A stretch of 64,000 nt of DNA from Candidatus Obscuribacterales bacterium (GTDB lineage: Bacteria > Cyanobacteriota > Vampirovibrionia > Obscuribacterales > Obscuribacteraceae). The stretch spans positions 1 through 64,000 of the forward strand of contig JAIEQI010000180.1 of NCBI GenBank assembly GCA_019747875.1. Reading direction: 5' to 3'. Below are positions 18,455 to 27,800 of the stretch, piece by piece (the stretch's first letter is position 1; every line of letters begins with the position of its first letter). Under the pieces are notes generated by a model. The model saw only the letters and a program-made list of their open reading frames with translations, had not been told where the DNA came from and did not search any database. The translations under genes and the position numbers were made by a program.

Positions 18455-18525
18455 AAGGTCAACTCAGAAACTTTTCAGATGGGACCATTAAAGTACTATC
18501 ACATGGTACTTCGGGTGACACATAA

Positions 18526-19167
18526 ATGGAAAGTTTAACTGGTGGGCCCACAAATGGATTGGCAGTCCATTTGCAAGCCTCAAACAATGTCTCATGCATC
18601 GAAACTCCGGTGGTAGGCAAGCCACGGCACAAGCGCGTTGCCACTACTACAAAATCAGCTGACGGGACGCAAGTGATCAGCATCGTAATCGAGGAATACG
18701 ATAGAGAAAAACTCATTGAGCGGCATATCGAGCTTTATGCACCGACACGCCAGACGACTCGCGAGAAATTCGATTCTGACAGCAATTTGATCGTCTCCGA
18801 TACAGAAAGATATGAGAGCAATGGTTTAACTACGAAGATCCTAATTAAGGGGTCTGGCAAATCATCTACAACTCGAATTACTTATGGCGAATGCGAAGCG
18901 CGGGCAACTGAGCGCCTAATTATGATCGAAACCCCAAAAGCAAGTTACTCATTCCAGCCATTTGAAGGAAAGTGGAGTTCATTCTACAAAGATATCGATA
19001 TGCGTCTGGATCTGAAGGCGAACTTTCTGAAGGGACCAGATTCCATACTTGCCGGTCCAGACGGCATTAGCTTGATTTTCCAGAAAGGACGCCTTGTCGA
19101 TGTTTTGTTTTTGGATCTTCTGACAGCTTCTTCGTCAGATCAATCCAGACCAACAATAATTGACTGA
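18526..19167 (+). CDS. Hypothetical protein, beta-rich
   Basis: A 213-residue soluble protein with many alternating charged and hydrophobic stretches (VISIVIEEYDREKLIERHIELY) suggesting beta strands; no signal peptide, membrane segment or known motif. GGGTGA lies eight bases before the ATG. The stop is 16 bases from the convergent sensor kinase. Function unknown. Confidence 0.6.
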   Translation: MESLTGGPTNGLAVHLQASNNVSCIETPVVGKPRHKRVATTTKSADGTQVISIVIEEYDREKLIERHIELYAPTRQTTREKFDSDSNLIVSDTERYESNGLTTKILIKGSGKSSTTRITYGECEARATERLIMIETPKASYSFQPFEGKWSSFYKDIDMRLDLKANFLKGPDSILAGPDGISLIFQKGRLVDVLFLDLLTASSSDQSRPTIID

Positions 19168-19183
19168 TTCTCGATGCGGAGGA

Positions 19184-20683
19184 TCAGGAATTTGAGGTCG
19201 AACTAGAGGCAGGCAGCAGCTCGGTCGGCTGTTCTTTTGGAATTCGAATCCAGAAAGTCGATCCCTGACCTTCGACGCTATCAACGCCAATAATGCCGTT
19301 GTGTAGCTCAACCAATGACTTGCAAATTGCAAGCCCTAGTCCGGTTCCTTTTTTAGTCTTTGCATCACCAATTTGATCCACTTGTTGAAAGCGCTGAAAC
19401 ATATTCTTTCGGAAGCTCTCAGGAATGCCACGCCCTTGATCCGTCACGCGCAGCTCAACATACTCCTCTTTCGGCACTGCATCCAGTATCACAACACTTT
19501 CAGCTGGCGAAAACTTTATTGCGTTCGAGAGCAGATTGATCAACACCTGAATAATGCGATCACCATCTGCATAAATACGATGTTCATTTGGAACGACTTT
19601 GATTTCAACCTTTTGTTTATCAGCAAATGCCTTCACTGCTTCATATGAGCGTTCCAGCAATGGAGTTACTGCAGTTATCTTACGCTCAATGGCCAATTGA
19701 CCGGCCTCCAACTTCTCAAAATCAAGAAGATCATTAATCAGGTTGATCAAACGAGCAGTGTTATTTTCGGCATTAGTAACTTCCTTGCCGGCGCGAGCAG
19801 GCAGTGGTCCCAACACACCCTCAGATAGCAAGGTCAAGGAGGCTTGCACCGACGTTAGCGGAGTCCGCAAGTCGTGACTGACCATAGAGACAATCTCTTG
19901 TTTCCGCCTTGCTGCCTCTGCAAGTGCTTCAGCCATGTTATGAAATACATGATCAAGGGTACTTATCTCATCTCCTCCAGCGAGGCGCTCTTGTAGCGGC
20001 TCGTTGTTTGTCAATTTAACCGTGTTCGACATCAACACATATATGCGAGACAAAATGTCCCGATGCAAATAAAGTGTCAGTGAGATGGCAATGAAAGTAT
20101 TTAGAAGAATGCCAAAAACAACGCAAGATTTGACCATCTGGCGAGATTGTATTTCAGCATTAGGATTGATTTGCTCTGCCTTTGCTTGTTCTTTGATAAA
20201 AGCCTTCAGCTCACTAGTGAGCGTCGCCATAAGCTTTTCCATTTCATCGCGATGTTCTGCAATTCTTTTGATCGCATGGGAATCAGAGATCACTTCGCTT
20301 CCCCGAGATAGCAGCTCAGAGGCGTGATTGCCGATCGACGTGATTCGCTCTGCGGCTTCCTTTGCATTGGGGCTGTCGCGAAGATCTATTTTTAGTTGTC
20401 GAATCGTCTCAGGGATCTGTTGGCTGAGATCTTTGTAGCGTTCAAGCGCACTATCGGCACCAGTTGTACCATAGATATAAATTGCCATCGTCGAGTTAAC
20501 AAAGTCATTAATTAAAGAATTCGATTCAGTCAACACCGTGTTCGAGTGACTGCGCCGCCAGATCTCATGCTCAGCATTTTTGAGAACTCCCATAAGCATG
20601 CCCACAAAGAGCAGTTCGGCTATGAGAGGAACCGCTACGAGTATGTAAAGCTTTGCCGGTAATCCTAACTTTGGAATTTTCAT
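19184..20683 (-). CDS. Membrane sensor histidine kinase
   Basis: Two membrane segments (about 10-30 and 185-207) flank a helical periplasmic domain like CHASE3 or four-helix sensors. A HAMP linker follows, then HisKA with H270 (MVSHDLRTPLTS) and HATPase with LINLLSNAIKFSP, DQGRGI and GTGLGLAICK. ATG at 20683 is preferred over a TTG two codons upstream. Its kinase core is close to that of the PAS hybrid kinase at 23051. The OmpR regulator at 17738 may be its partner, but they are not cotranscribed. Confidence 0.92.
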   Translation of the reverse strand: MKIPKLGLPAKLYILVAVPLIAELLFVGMLMGVLKNAEHEIWRRSHSNTVLTESNSLINDFVNSTMAIYIYGTTGADSALERYKDLSQQIPETIRQLKIDLRDSPNAKEAAERITSIGNHASELLSRGSEVISDSHAIKRIAEHRDEMEKLMATLTSELKAFIKEQAKAEQINPNAEIQSRQMVKSCVVFGILLNTFIAISLTLYLHRDILSRIYVLMSNTVKLTNNEPLQERLAGGDEISTLDHVFHNMAEALAEAARRKQEIVSMVSHDLRTPLTSVQASLTLLSEGVLGPLPARAGKEVTNAENNTARLINLINDLLDFEKLEAGQLAIERKITAVTPLLERSYEAVKAFADKQKVEIKVVPNEHRIYADGDRIIQVLINLLSNAIKFSPAESVVILDAVPKEEYVELRVTDQGRGIPESFRKNMFQRFQQVDQIGDAKTKKGTGLGLAICKSLVELHNGIIGVDSVEGQGSTFWIRIPKEQPTELLPASSSTSNS

Positions 20684-20805
20684 AAGCAATTCGAGGTATT
20701 CGTATTAGAGATACCCAGTGTTTGCCTGCTTAACGCGGAAAGCATTCGCCTGCTATCCTTGGGAGTTGGGAACATCTTGATAATGGGGATGTCTGATTTA
20801 TCTAA

Positions 20806-20897
20806 GACGCTCCGGAGTTTGGCAGGGCTAACGCCCCATTAGACATAGACGCTCCGGAGTTTCGCAGGGCTAACGCCCCTCTCAACTCCTCCGCTGT
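20806..20897. repeat. Palindromic dispersed repeat B, two copies
   Basis: Copies start at 20806 (truncated after GCCCC) and 20848 (complete). Both read GACGCTCCGGAGTTT followed by GGGC-TAAC-GCCCC; the second retains AACTCCTCCGCT. They sit between divergent genes, the sensor kinase and the VWA protein, 30 bp before the latter. Confidence 0.8.
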
Positions 20898-20926
20898 AGA
20901 CGAGGGCTTTTGTAATTAGAAAAGAT

Positions 20927-21961
20927 ATGCGGCATTTTCTTACGGCAGGCTATCGTCCATTTTTGGTGGGGATCGCTTTGCTGTGCCATCTTTTTGCCGC
21001 TGTCTATACGCCCTCAGCGGCTCAAACGGAAGATGAACTGCCTCCGGTTGCTCCTCCGATAAATCGGCAACAAGCAAGCATGCCGCCGGAGGCTCCAGGC
21101 TTTTCGGAGATGAGTTCAACCCGTATACGGATTCGAACCCCGGAAAGAGCCATGGCTCCTCAGACCGGACGCTTCGACAATTCCTTCCCTCCACAATCGG
21201 GAAGGGAGGATCGCACGAATCTGACCGGCTCCGCGCAAATCGATCGGCAAGACGGAAGAAGTCTCACACAAGTTGAATTGAACAGGTTGTCTCAAAGAGA
21301 CGTGGTCCTTATCATTGACCAGTCTTCATCAATGCTCACGCACGATTGCCCCGGTCCCGGTTTCGGCGGATCTATGGGCGGCGGCAAATCTCTCCTGAGT
21401 GGAGTTATGGGCATTCCGCTAGGTGGAGCCGTAAGCCGCTGGAAATGGTGCACTGCGCAGACAGCAGAGCTTAGCAGGCAAACAGCCCAAATATTTGATC
21501 AAGGAATAACAGTTGTGATGTTTTCCAGCGGCTTTGAAGTATTTCCGCAAGTGACTCTCAAACAGGTACCCGAGCTTTTCGCCAGAAACAGACCAATGGG
21601 TGGAACCAACCTGGCGCCGGCTTTAGGCTCGCAGATCGGAGCTTATTTTAAGCGACGGGCGGAACGACGAGGCAACGTCAAACCGATTGTTATCGGCATC
21701 GTCACTGACGGCTGCCCAAACAATAGGCAGTCAGTCAAGCAAGCAATTATTGAGGCAACACATATGATGCGAAATCCTCAAGAAATCACGATCGTCTTTT
21801 TCTTGATTGGCGGAATGGATTATCAAGGTGAAAGATTCGTTGGCGGTCTGGAATCTAACTTAACAAGACAAGGAGCGGCTTTTCCGATTGTGAAAGGGAT
21901 CAGATTTGATGAACTTCGCCAAATCGGACTTGCAAAGGCCCTGGCACAGAGCTTGCAATAA
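20927..21961 (+). CDS. Secreted or anchored von Willebrand factor A domain protein
   Basis: A signal sequence or anchor (about 10-33) and a proline-rich linker (35-120) precede a VWA domain (125-344). The metal-ion-dependent adhesion site is intact: DQSSS (D131, S133, S135), the threonine of GGTNLAP and the aspartate of VTDGCPNN. VWA domains bind protein ligands via a divalent cation. An insertion after the first strand (GPGFGGSMGGGKS) is glycine-rich. A likely extracytoplasmic assembly or binding protein; partner unknown. Confidence 0.82.
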   Translation: MRHFLTAGYRPFLVGIALLCHLFAAVYTPSAAQTEDELPPVAPPINRQQASMPPEAPGFSEMSSTRIRIRTPERAMAPQTGRFDNSFPPQSGREDRTNLTGSAQIDRQDGRSLTQVELNRLSQRDVVLIIDQSSSMLTHDCPGPGFGGSMGGGKSLLSGVMGIPLGGAVSRWKWCTAQTAELSRQTAQIFDQGITVVMFSSGFEVFPQVTLKQVPELFARNRPMGGTNLAPALGSQIGAYFKRRAERRGNVKPIVIGIVTDGCPNNRQSVKQAIIEATHMMRNPQEITIVFFLIGGMDYQGERFVGGLESNLTRQGAAFPIVKGIRFDELRQIGLAKALAQSLQ

Positions 21962-22009
21962 TAAGTGCCGCAGCAGTTGAAAGCGGGAATTCTCAAATCC
22001 CATTGCTCA

Positions 22010-22861
22010 ATGTCAGCATCCATCGAGTTGGCGGATGCCATTGGTGGGATAATTGGTGTCTCAGAAAAGGAAACAATTTCCGTGCACCATCCAGAAAAAT
22101 ACAATCCGACTCAACGATTTTCAGCCAGGGCAAAGCTATACTCCAAGGCCCGTCCTGGCTATCCTCAAGCAGCACTCGACTACATCATGGTGCATTGCCA
22201 TCTTGACAAAGGTTCAAAGGTTGCTGACCTGGGCGCCGGAACAGGCATTAGCGCTCGCGCCTTTGCCGAGCAAGGATGCCAGGTTACTGCAGTTGAGCCC
22301 AATGACGCCATGCTGAATGAAGCAGTCGCTCATGACCAATACAAGAAGCAAATCACTTACGTAAAAGCAACTGCCGAGAATTCGACCCTGCCTGATAAAA
22401 CATATGACGCAGTTGTTTGCGCACAAGCCTTTCATTGGTTCCACCCAGAGCAGGCCTTGAAAGAGTTTGATCGCATCCTCAAACCTGGCGGCTGGGTCGT
22501 ATTAATATGGAACGAGCGTGACGAGTCAGACGCCTTCACCGGCGAATACGGCGATCTATTGCGCACTCTGCCAGACACCTCATTTGTGGAAGTTCCGCGG
22601 GGAACCGCAGGACAAGCGCTTCTTAACAGCGACAGTTTCGAAGAAAAAGGCAAGAGTGAGTTCAAAAACTTCCAAGAACTGGATCTCGACCTCTTTCTAG
22701 GCAGAGCCTTTTCTGCCTCATATGCCCCGGATCCCGACAGTCCAGACGCCCTGGTTTTTGAAGAAAAACTCCGAGGCGTGTTTGACAGTTTTGCTGCCGA
22801 CGACGACCAGGTCGTCATGAAATACATCTGCACTGTTTATACAGCACGAAAACCCTCTTAA
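22010..22861 (+). CDS. Class I SAM-dependent methyltransferase
   Basis: The Rossmann domain shows motif I VADLGAGTGIS, then AVEPNDAML, an acidic end of beta-2, and FHWF and LKPGGWVVLIWNE motifs typical of the UbiE/Methyltransf_11 group (TAM-like small-molecule methyltransferases). The substrate is not predictable. The frame is open from a GTG at 21965, and a GTG at 22081 is also possible; none has a strong ribosome site, so the start is uncertain. Confidence 0.85.
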   Translation: MSASIELADAIGGIIGVSEKETISVHHPEKYNPTQRFSARAKLYSKARPGYPQAALDYIMVHCHLDKGSKVADLGAGTGISARAFAEQGCQVTAVEPNDAMLNEAVAHDQYKKQITYVKATAENSTLPDKTYDAVVCAQAFHWFHPEQALKEFDRILKPGGWVVLIWNERDESDAFTGEYGDLLRTLPDTSFVEVPRGTAGQALLNSDSFEEKGKSEFKNFQELDLDLFLGRAFSASYAPDPDSPDALVFEEKLRGVFDSFAADDDQVVMKYICTVYTARKPS

Positions 22862-23050
22862 CGGCAACAGGTAAAACGATTGCGTGAAATCAGACCTTAG
22901 ATCCGCGAATTTTTTCTAGATCCCGCCCGGTAAAAGAGCCAATTGCACTAAAATCACTATAGGGAAGGAGAGCTGTCAAGCGCTACGTCGAATCGGCGGT
23001 AGTAAAGCAACTCGAAACTAGTAGGGGAAAGGCGCCGGATCTATCGCTGG

Positions 23051-25648
23051 ATGGGCGAAGAGAGCAATACAGATCATACTGGCAGCATCGAAACAGAAGC
23101 ACAGCGACTGTTTCGAGCCGTGTTCGAGCACACATTCCATTTCATGGGCATACTTTCGCCAGACGGTGTGCTTATAGACGCCAATCGCACTGCACTCAAC
23201 TTCGTTGGATTGCAACTCAGCGATGTTGTGGGGCAGCTTTTCTGGGAAACACCATGGTGGACTCGCAACCCTAAATCACAAATTCGAGTAAGAGAGGCTA
23301 TCGCTGAAGCAACTGGTGGCTCCGTAGTCCGTTTCGATGTAGAACATACTGACCCGCACGGCAATGTCATCGTTGTTGATTTTTCCCTCACCCCCGTTCT
23401 TGATGACAATGGAAGGGTCAAATTTTTGATTCCGGAGGGAAGAGACATCACAGATCGCGTGCACGCTGTAAGAAACTTGGCAGAACGTGAGGCGCGGACT
23501 CGTGCAATCGTCGATACAGCTCCCGATGGAATTGCTACTATCACTATGGGCGGTATCATAGAATCCGCAAATGCACCAATGCATAAGTTATTCAAGTATG
23601 CCAATGGAGAGTTAATTGGCAAACCTGTTTCCGAAATACTCGAGTTCTTCTTTGGGGAAGACACCTATGTTCAGGACTCACTAAAAACGGGCGAGCGGAA
23701 ATTATTCGGTGTCGGTCGCGAAACGATTGGTATCAAGCGCGATGGCAGGAAATTCCCAGTCGAAGTTGCACTTAGCCTGCTCAACCTCGGGCACAATCGC
23801 ATATTCGTATCGGTAATACGCGATATTACAGAGCGAAAGAAGTCACAACAACTTCAAGCGCAACTTGCCGCAATCGTGGAAGGCAGCGGCGATGCCATAG
23901 TTGGAATTGACGTCGACGGCATTATCGCTTCCTGGAACCCTGCTGCCGAATTACTCTATGGCTACACAGTCAACGAAGCGATAGGACGACCTGTACGCAT
24001 TGTCGTGCCTAGAGAAATGCGTTCTGAAATGGATGAAATGTTTGCACGCCTCTTAAATGGCGAACCAGTCGGACATTTCGAAACTGTTCTGCAATCAAAA
24101 TTCGGAAAATTACTAGAAGTAGATCTGACAATGTCTCCAATCAGAAATTCCCAAGGTCAGGTGGTAGGGATTTCAACCATTGCTCGAGACATCTCACTAC
24201 GAAAAGAGGCAGACCGACGTATCGGCGAGTTCTATTCCACCGTATCGCATGAATTGAGGACACCACTAACTTCCATCCGTGCTTCGCTCGGCTTACTTGA
24301 AGGTGGTGTTGCTGGCGAAATCGATGAGGAAGCTCTGCAATTGGTTGAAATTGCCAGAAGCGAGTCAGATCGCTTGATTCGTTTGATCAATGACATTCTT
24401 GATCTCAGGAAAATCGAATCAGGAAAGCTCGAACTTAAACTGAGAAACATCCACCTAGCTGATATGATTGCATCGGTGCTGGAAAGCATCAAGCCGATGG
24501 CGGACGAACACAAAGTAAAAATCACAACAGATTGCGATGCGGAAAGATACATTAATCTTGATCGCGACCGGATTATTCAAGTTCTGGCAAATTTGATTTC
24601 CAATGCAATCAAATTTTCACCCCGCGGCGAAACCGTTACCGTAACAGTCGCGCCAAGCGACGATAAGAGCGCAATGCGTTTTTCAATCACTGACAAAGGT
24701 GCAGGCATAAGGCCGGATCAAATGCATCGTCTATTCGGCAAATTCCAGCAATTAGACTCTTCGGATACAAGAGCTAAAGGTGGCACCGGGTTGGGACTTG
24801 CTATATGCAAAGCAATCCTGGAGCAGCACGGAGGCAGCATTGGTGTAGAGAGCGAGCCTGGAAAAGGCTCAACGTTCTGGTTTGAATTGCCTAACGTTGA
24901 AGACTTGTCAGAACCACCAAGTAGTGGTGACCGCCTGAATGAAGATCGGCAAGCATCGCAGTTCGCGCATAGCACCCAGACAACCCAGCCGATACACTCG
25001 ACAGCTTACGATCAAAAGCAGCCAGGGCAGGAGTCGGACGCGACTTATTCAACTCAGTCGGGACCGAACACACAAGCTAATACTTTATACACCGAGGCGA
25101 ATGCGAACCAGGATCTGCCTCCACCAAAAACCGGTCCTGTACAAGTAGTAATAATTGAAGACGACCCGTCAACCTTAGACTTGCTTTCCAGGCAACTTGA
25201 ACCATTGGGGATTCATTGTTTCGGAGCTGTCGATGGCAAAACGGCATTGGTACTTGTTCGCGAAAAGCAGCCGGACCTGATAATTCTTGACGTTGGAATA
25301 CCGGCACCGGACGGTTTCGAGCTCGTAAGTATTTTGAGACAAGAAAAATCCGCCGTAATTCCGTTGTTGGTTTATACAAGCCTTGATCTCAACGAAAGTG
25401 ACAGAATGCGTCTCACGCTAGGCGAAAGTCGTCACCTAGTTAAGTCGAGGACGAGCCATGAAGAATTTATTGATTCGGTTATCCACCTGATTAATAGCAG
25501 TGCAAAACAACATAACGCAGAACCACGAATAAAAGACGGCAGCAGACTCAGAACGAGAACAAGTGGTGAACATCGAATGCGTACAAGCGGAGAACAACGA
25601 TGGCGCATCCACAGCGAACAACCGAAACCAGAAGGTGACAGCAAATGA
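23051..25648 (+). CDS. Hybrid histidine kinase: three PAS, HisKA, HATPase, REC
   Basis: Three PAS units at about 15-135, 145-262 and 270-385 (for example FEHTFHFMGILSPDG and AIVEGSGDAIVGIDVDG) sense signals in the cytoplasm. HisKA follows with H400 (VSHELRTPLTSI), then HATPase (NLISNAIKFSP, GTGLGLAICK). A polar Ser/Thr/Gln linker (about 625-695) leads to a receiver with D747 (IILDVG). The last 50 residues repeat RTSGE(H/Q)R and are probably disordered. No membrane segment. The stop overlaps the next start by four bases (ATGA), so the pair is translationally coupled. Confidence 0.93.
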   Translation: MGEESNTDHTGSIETEAQRLFRAVFEHTFHFMGILSPDGVLIDANRTALNFVGLQLSDVVGQLFWETPWWTRNPKSQIRVREAIAEATGGSVVRFDVEHTDPHGNVIVVDFSLTPVLDDNGRVKFLIPEGRDITDRVHAVRNLAEREARTRAIVDTAPDGIATITMGGIIESANAPMHKLFKYANGELIGKPVSEILEFFFGEDTYVQDSLKTGERKLFGVGRETIGIKRDGRKFPVEVALSLLNLGHNRIFVSVIRDITERKKSQQLQAQLAAIVEGSGDAIVGIDVDGIIASWNPAAELLYGYTVNEAIGRPVRIVVPREMRSEMDEMFARLLNGEPVGHFETVLQSKFGKLLEVDLTMSPIRNSQGQVVGISTIARDISLRKEADRRIGEFYSTVSHELRTPLTSIRASLGLLEGGVAGEIDEEALQLVEIARSESDRLIRLINDILDLRKIESGKLELKLRNIHLADMIASVLESIKPMADEHKVKITTDCDAERYINLDRDRIIQVLANLISNAIKFSPRGETVTVTVAPSDDKSAMRFSITDKGAGIRPDQMHRLFGKFQQLDSSDTRAKGGTGLGLAICKAILEQHGGSIGVESEPGKGSTFWFELPNVEDLSEPPSSGDRLNEDRQASQFAHSTQTTQPIHSTAYDQKQPGQESDATYSTQSGPNTQANTLYTEANANQDLPPPKTGPVQVVIIEDDPSTLDLLSRQLEPLGIHCFGAVDGKTALVLVREKQPDLIILDVGIPAPDGFELVSILRQEKSAVIPLLVYTSLDLNESDRMRLTLGESRHLVKSRTSHEEFIDSVIHLINSSAKQHNAEPRIKDGSRLRTRTSGEHRMRTSGEQRWRIHSEQPKPEGDSK

Positions 25649-27720
25649 CGTACACCATTTTATTGCTGGATGATGACGAGCGCTTTCGCAAGCTGGTAGT
25701 GCCCCGATTAAAAGCAAAAGACATAAACGTGCTCGAAGCCGGAAGCGGAAAACAAGCTGATGATCTGGCTGCGAGCAATAAAATTGACGCGCTTGTTATC
25801 GATGGTGTTCTTCCAGATACCGATGGCATCACCTGGCTACGAAAATACAGAAGCTCAGAGCCAAATAAACCGGTAATTTATATTTCTGCATTTTGGCAAT
25901 CTATTGATGCCTACCAGGTTCTGACCAGTGAGCTTGGCGTATCTCAAATTGTGCACAAACCAGTTATTCCCGGCGTTTTCGCCGAGCAAGTAGCAGCTGA
26001 ACTGATGAGATCACAATGGACCCCATCAAGCAACGAACAAAAAGACGATCCGATCGCACTTGAACTTGAAGAACTCAGCAGAGAATACATTGAGTCTTTG
26101 CCGGATGAAATAAGGAAGATCGAAGAAGCCCTTGAGAAAGCACAGGATCCGAACCAGCGCGCACAAGAGCTGCAAGTGACTCGTCTATGTTCACATAAGT
26201 TGAGAGGCACTGCCGGTTCCTTCGGTCTGACTTCACTTGGTGATCTGATGGGACAGATGGAGGATCGCATCCGTTCGCTCAATGATGTCTATGAGAACCT
26301 GGATGAATCTTTCTGGTCAGAAATGGCGGATATTATTGCGACCTGCAGAAATATCATCGAAAAGAATGCAGGCGCCTCACCGCAAAAAATGGCCGCCACA
26401 ACTAGAGTTGTGAGTCAGCAAGCCGCTGCATCGCAGCGCGCATTGGCCCGGATCCTGGTTGTTGACGACGATCCGCATTTCTTAGATTATGTCGAAAAAA
26501 TTGTCAGTCAACGTCTCATCGAGGTAGTAAGAGCAAGCACGCCGGAAGAGGCACTTCAGCTTTTGAAGCAAAAGAGCGTCGACGCCATTATCCTCGATCT
26601 AAATCTTGCCCGAGTTAAGAGTTTCGAACTGGCGAAAGACCTGCGCGAACTACCAGGTGTAGAGCATATTCCGTTGGCTTTTGTATCATCAGATGCCAGC
26701 CTCGATGATCGTGTTCAAGCAGCGCAACTGGGAGCCTCACTTTATCTCAACAAGCCTCTTGATCCGGACACTCTGGAAGATGCCGTTCAACGCTTGCTGA
26801 TTTTAGGATCACGCGAAAAGCCACGTATCTTGATCGTAGATGACGACAAGTTTTTCACCAAGCGCGCCGCAGACATTCTTTTCGACAAAGGAATGGAAGT
26901 ACACACGTTGCATGAACCATCTAGAATTTTAGAACAGCTGCATGAAGTCAATCCTGACCTTCTTTTGTTAGATCTATTGATGCCGGGAATCAGCGGCTTC
27001 GATATCTGCAAAATGCTAAGAACGATACCTCGCTGGCAAGCACTGCCCATCGTCTTCGTCACCGCCCAAACCGGACTTGATACCAGAATTGCCGCATTTA
27101 CTTGCGGAGGCGATGATTACCTTGCAAAACCCCTCTCTGATGAAGAACTTGTCACCCGAGTCTCCATCCGAGTTGAACGCTCGAGGCTCTTCAAGGAGAG
27201 AAGTGAACGCGACGCAGTTACCGGTTTGCTGGTAAGACGAAGTTTCATGGAACGTTTCACAGCCCAACTATCTGCTTCGCGTAGACAAAGACAGGTAGTC
27301 AGCCTGGTGATGTTCGACCTGGACAAGTTCAAGGACATCAATGACAATCACGGCCACCTGGCAGGTGACGCAGTCCTTGCTGGATTAGGTCACCTGTTGT
27401 CTAAGCGCTTTCGAGTTGAGGACTTGCGCGGACGCTGGGGAGGAGATGAATTCATCCTGGCTCTGGTGGGCTCAGAAAAAACTCAGTCGGCAATGTTGAT
27501 GAAGGCTTTTCTTGACGAGTTCACGCAAATGGTGTTTATAGGCGAATCGGGCGAGAGCTTCCAAACCGCACTAAGCGCAGGCGTGGCAGCTTCACCGGAA
27601 GATGGACAGACTCCGCACGAACTTTTGCAAATCGCAGACCAACGTTTGTACGAAGCGAAAACAACTGGAAGAAATAAAGTTGTCTACGTAGGCGGCAGTT
27701 TGGAAATCGCCCCCAAATGA
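25645..27720 (+). CDS. Multi-receiver diguanylate cyclase: REC-Hpt-REC-REC-GGDEF
   Basis: Receiver 1 (1-120; D53), an Hpt domain (about 135-245; H184 in SHKLRGTAGSFG), receiver 2 (268-388; D318), receiver 3 (393-512; D443) and a GGDEF domain (520-690) are all recognisable. The active site GGDEF (599-603) is intact, with an RxxD inhibitory site (590-593) five residues upstream, so it should make cyclic di-GMP from GTP with product inhibition. With the overlapping upstream hybrid kinase, all parts of a His-Asp-His-Asp phosphorelay are present in two proteins. Confidence 0.93.
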   Translation: MTYTILLLDDDERFRKLVVPRLKAKDINVLEAGSGKQADDLAASNKIDALVIDGVLPDTDGITWLRKYRSSEPNKPVIYISAFWQSIDAYQVLTSELGVSQIVHKPVIPGVFAEQVAAELMRSQWTPSSNEQKDDPIALELEELSREYIESLPDEIRKIEEALEKAQDPNQRAQELQVTRLCSHKLRGTAGSFGLTSLGDLMGQMEDRIRSLNDVYENLDESFWSEMADIIATCRNIIEKNAGASPQKMAATTRVVSQQAAASQRALARILVVDDDPHFLDYVEKIVSQRLIEVVRASTPEEALQLLKQKSVDAIILDLNLARVKSFELAKDLRELPGVEHIPLAFVSSDASLDDRVQAAQLGASLYLNKPLDPDTLEDAVQRLLILGSREKPRILIVDDDKFFTKRAADILFDKGMEVHTLHEPSRILEQLHEVNPDLLLLDLLMPGISGFDICKMLRTIPRWQALPIVFVTAQTGLDTRIAAFTCGGDDYLAKPLSDEELVTRVSIRVERSRLFKERSERDAVTGLLVRRSFMERFTAQLSASRRQRQVVSLVMFDLDKFKDINDNHGHLAGDAVLAGLGHLLSKRFRVEDLRGRWGGDEFILALVGSEKTQSAMLMKAFLDEFTQMVFIGESGESFQTALSAGVAASPEDGQTPHELLQIADQRLYEAKTTGRNKVVYVGGSLEIAPK

Positions 27721-27800
27721 GTCGGACCTGAAATGTGAAACCCTCGGAATTCTCTTTTGTATCTGGAACATCAAAACTCTAATTAACAAGGTAAGAGCAA

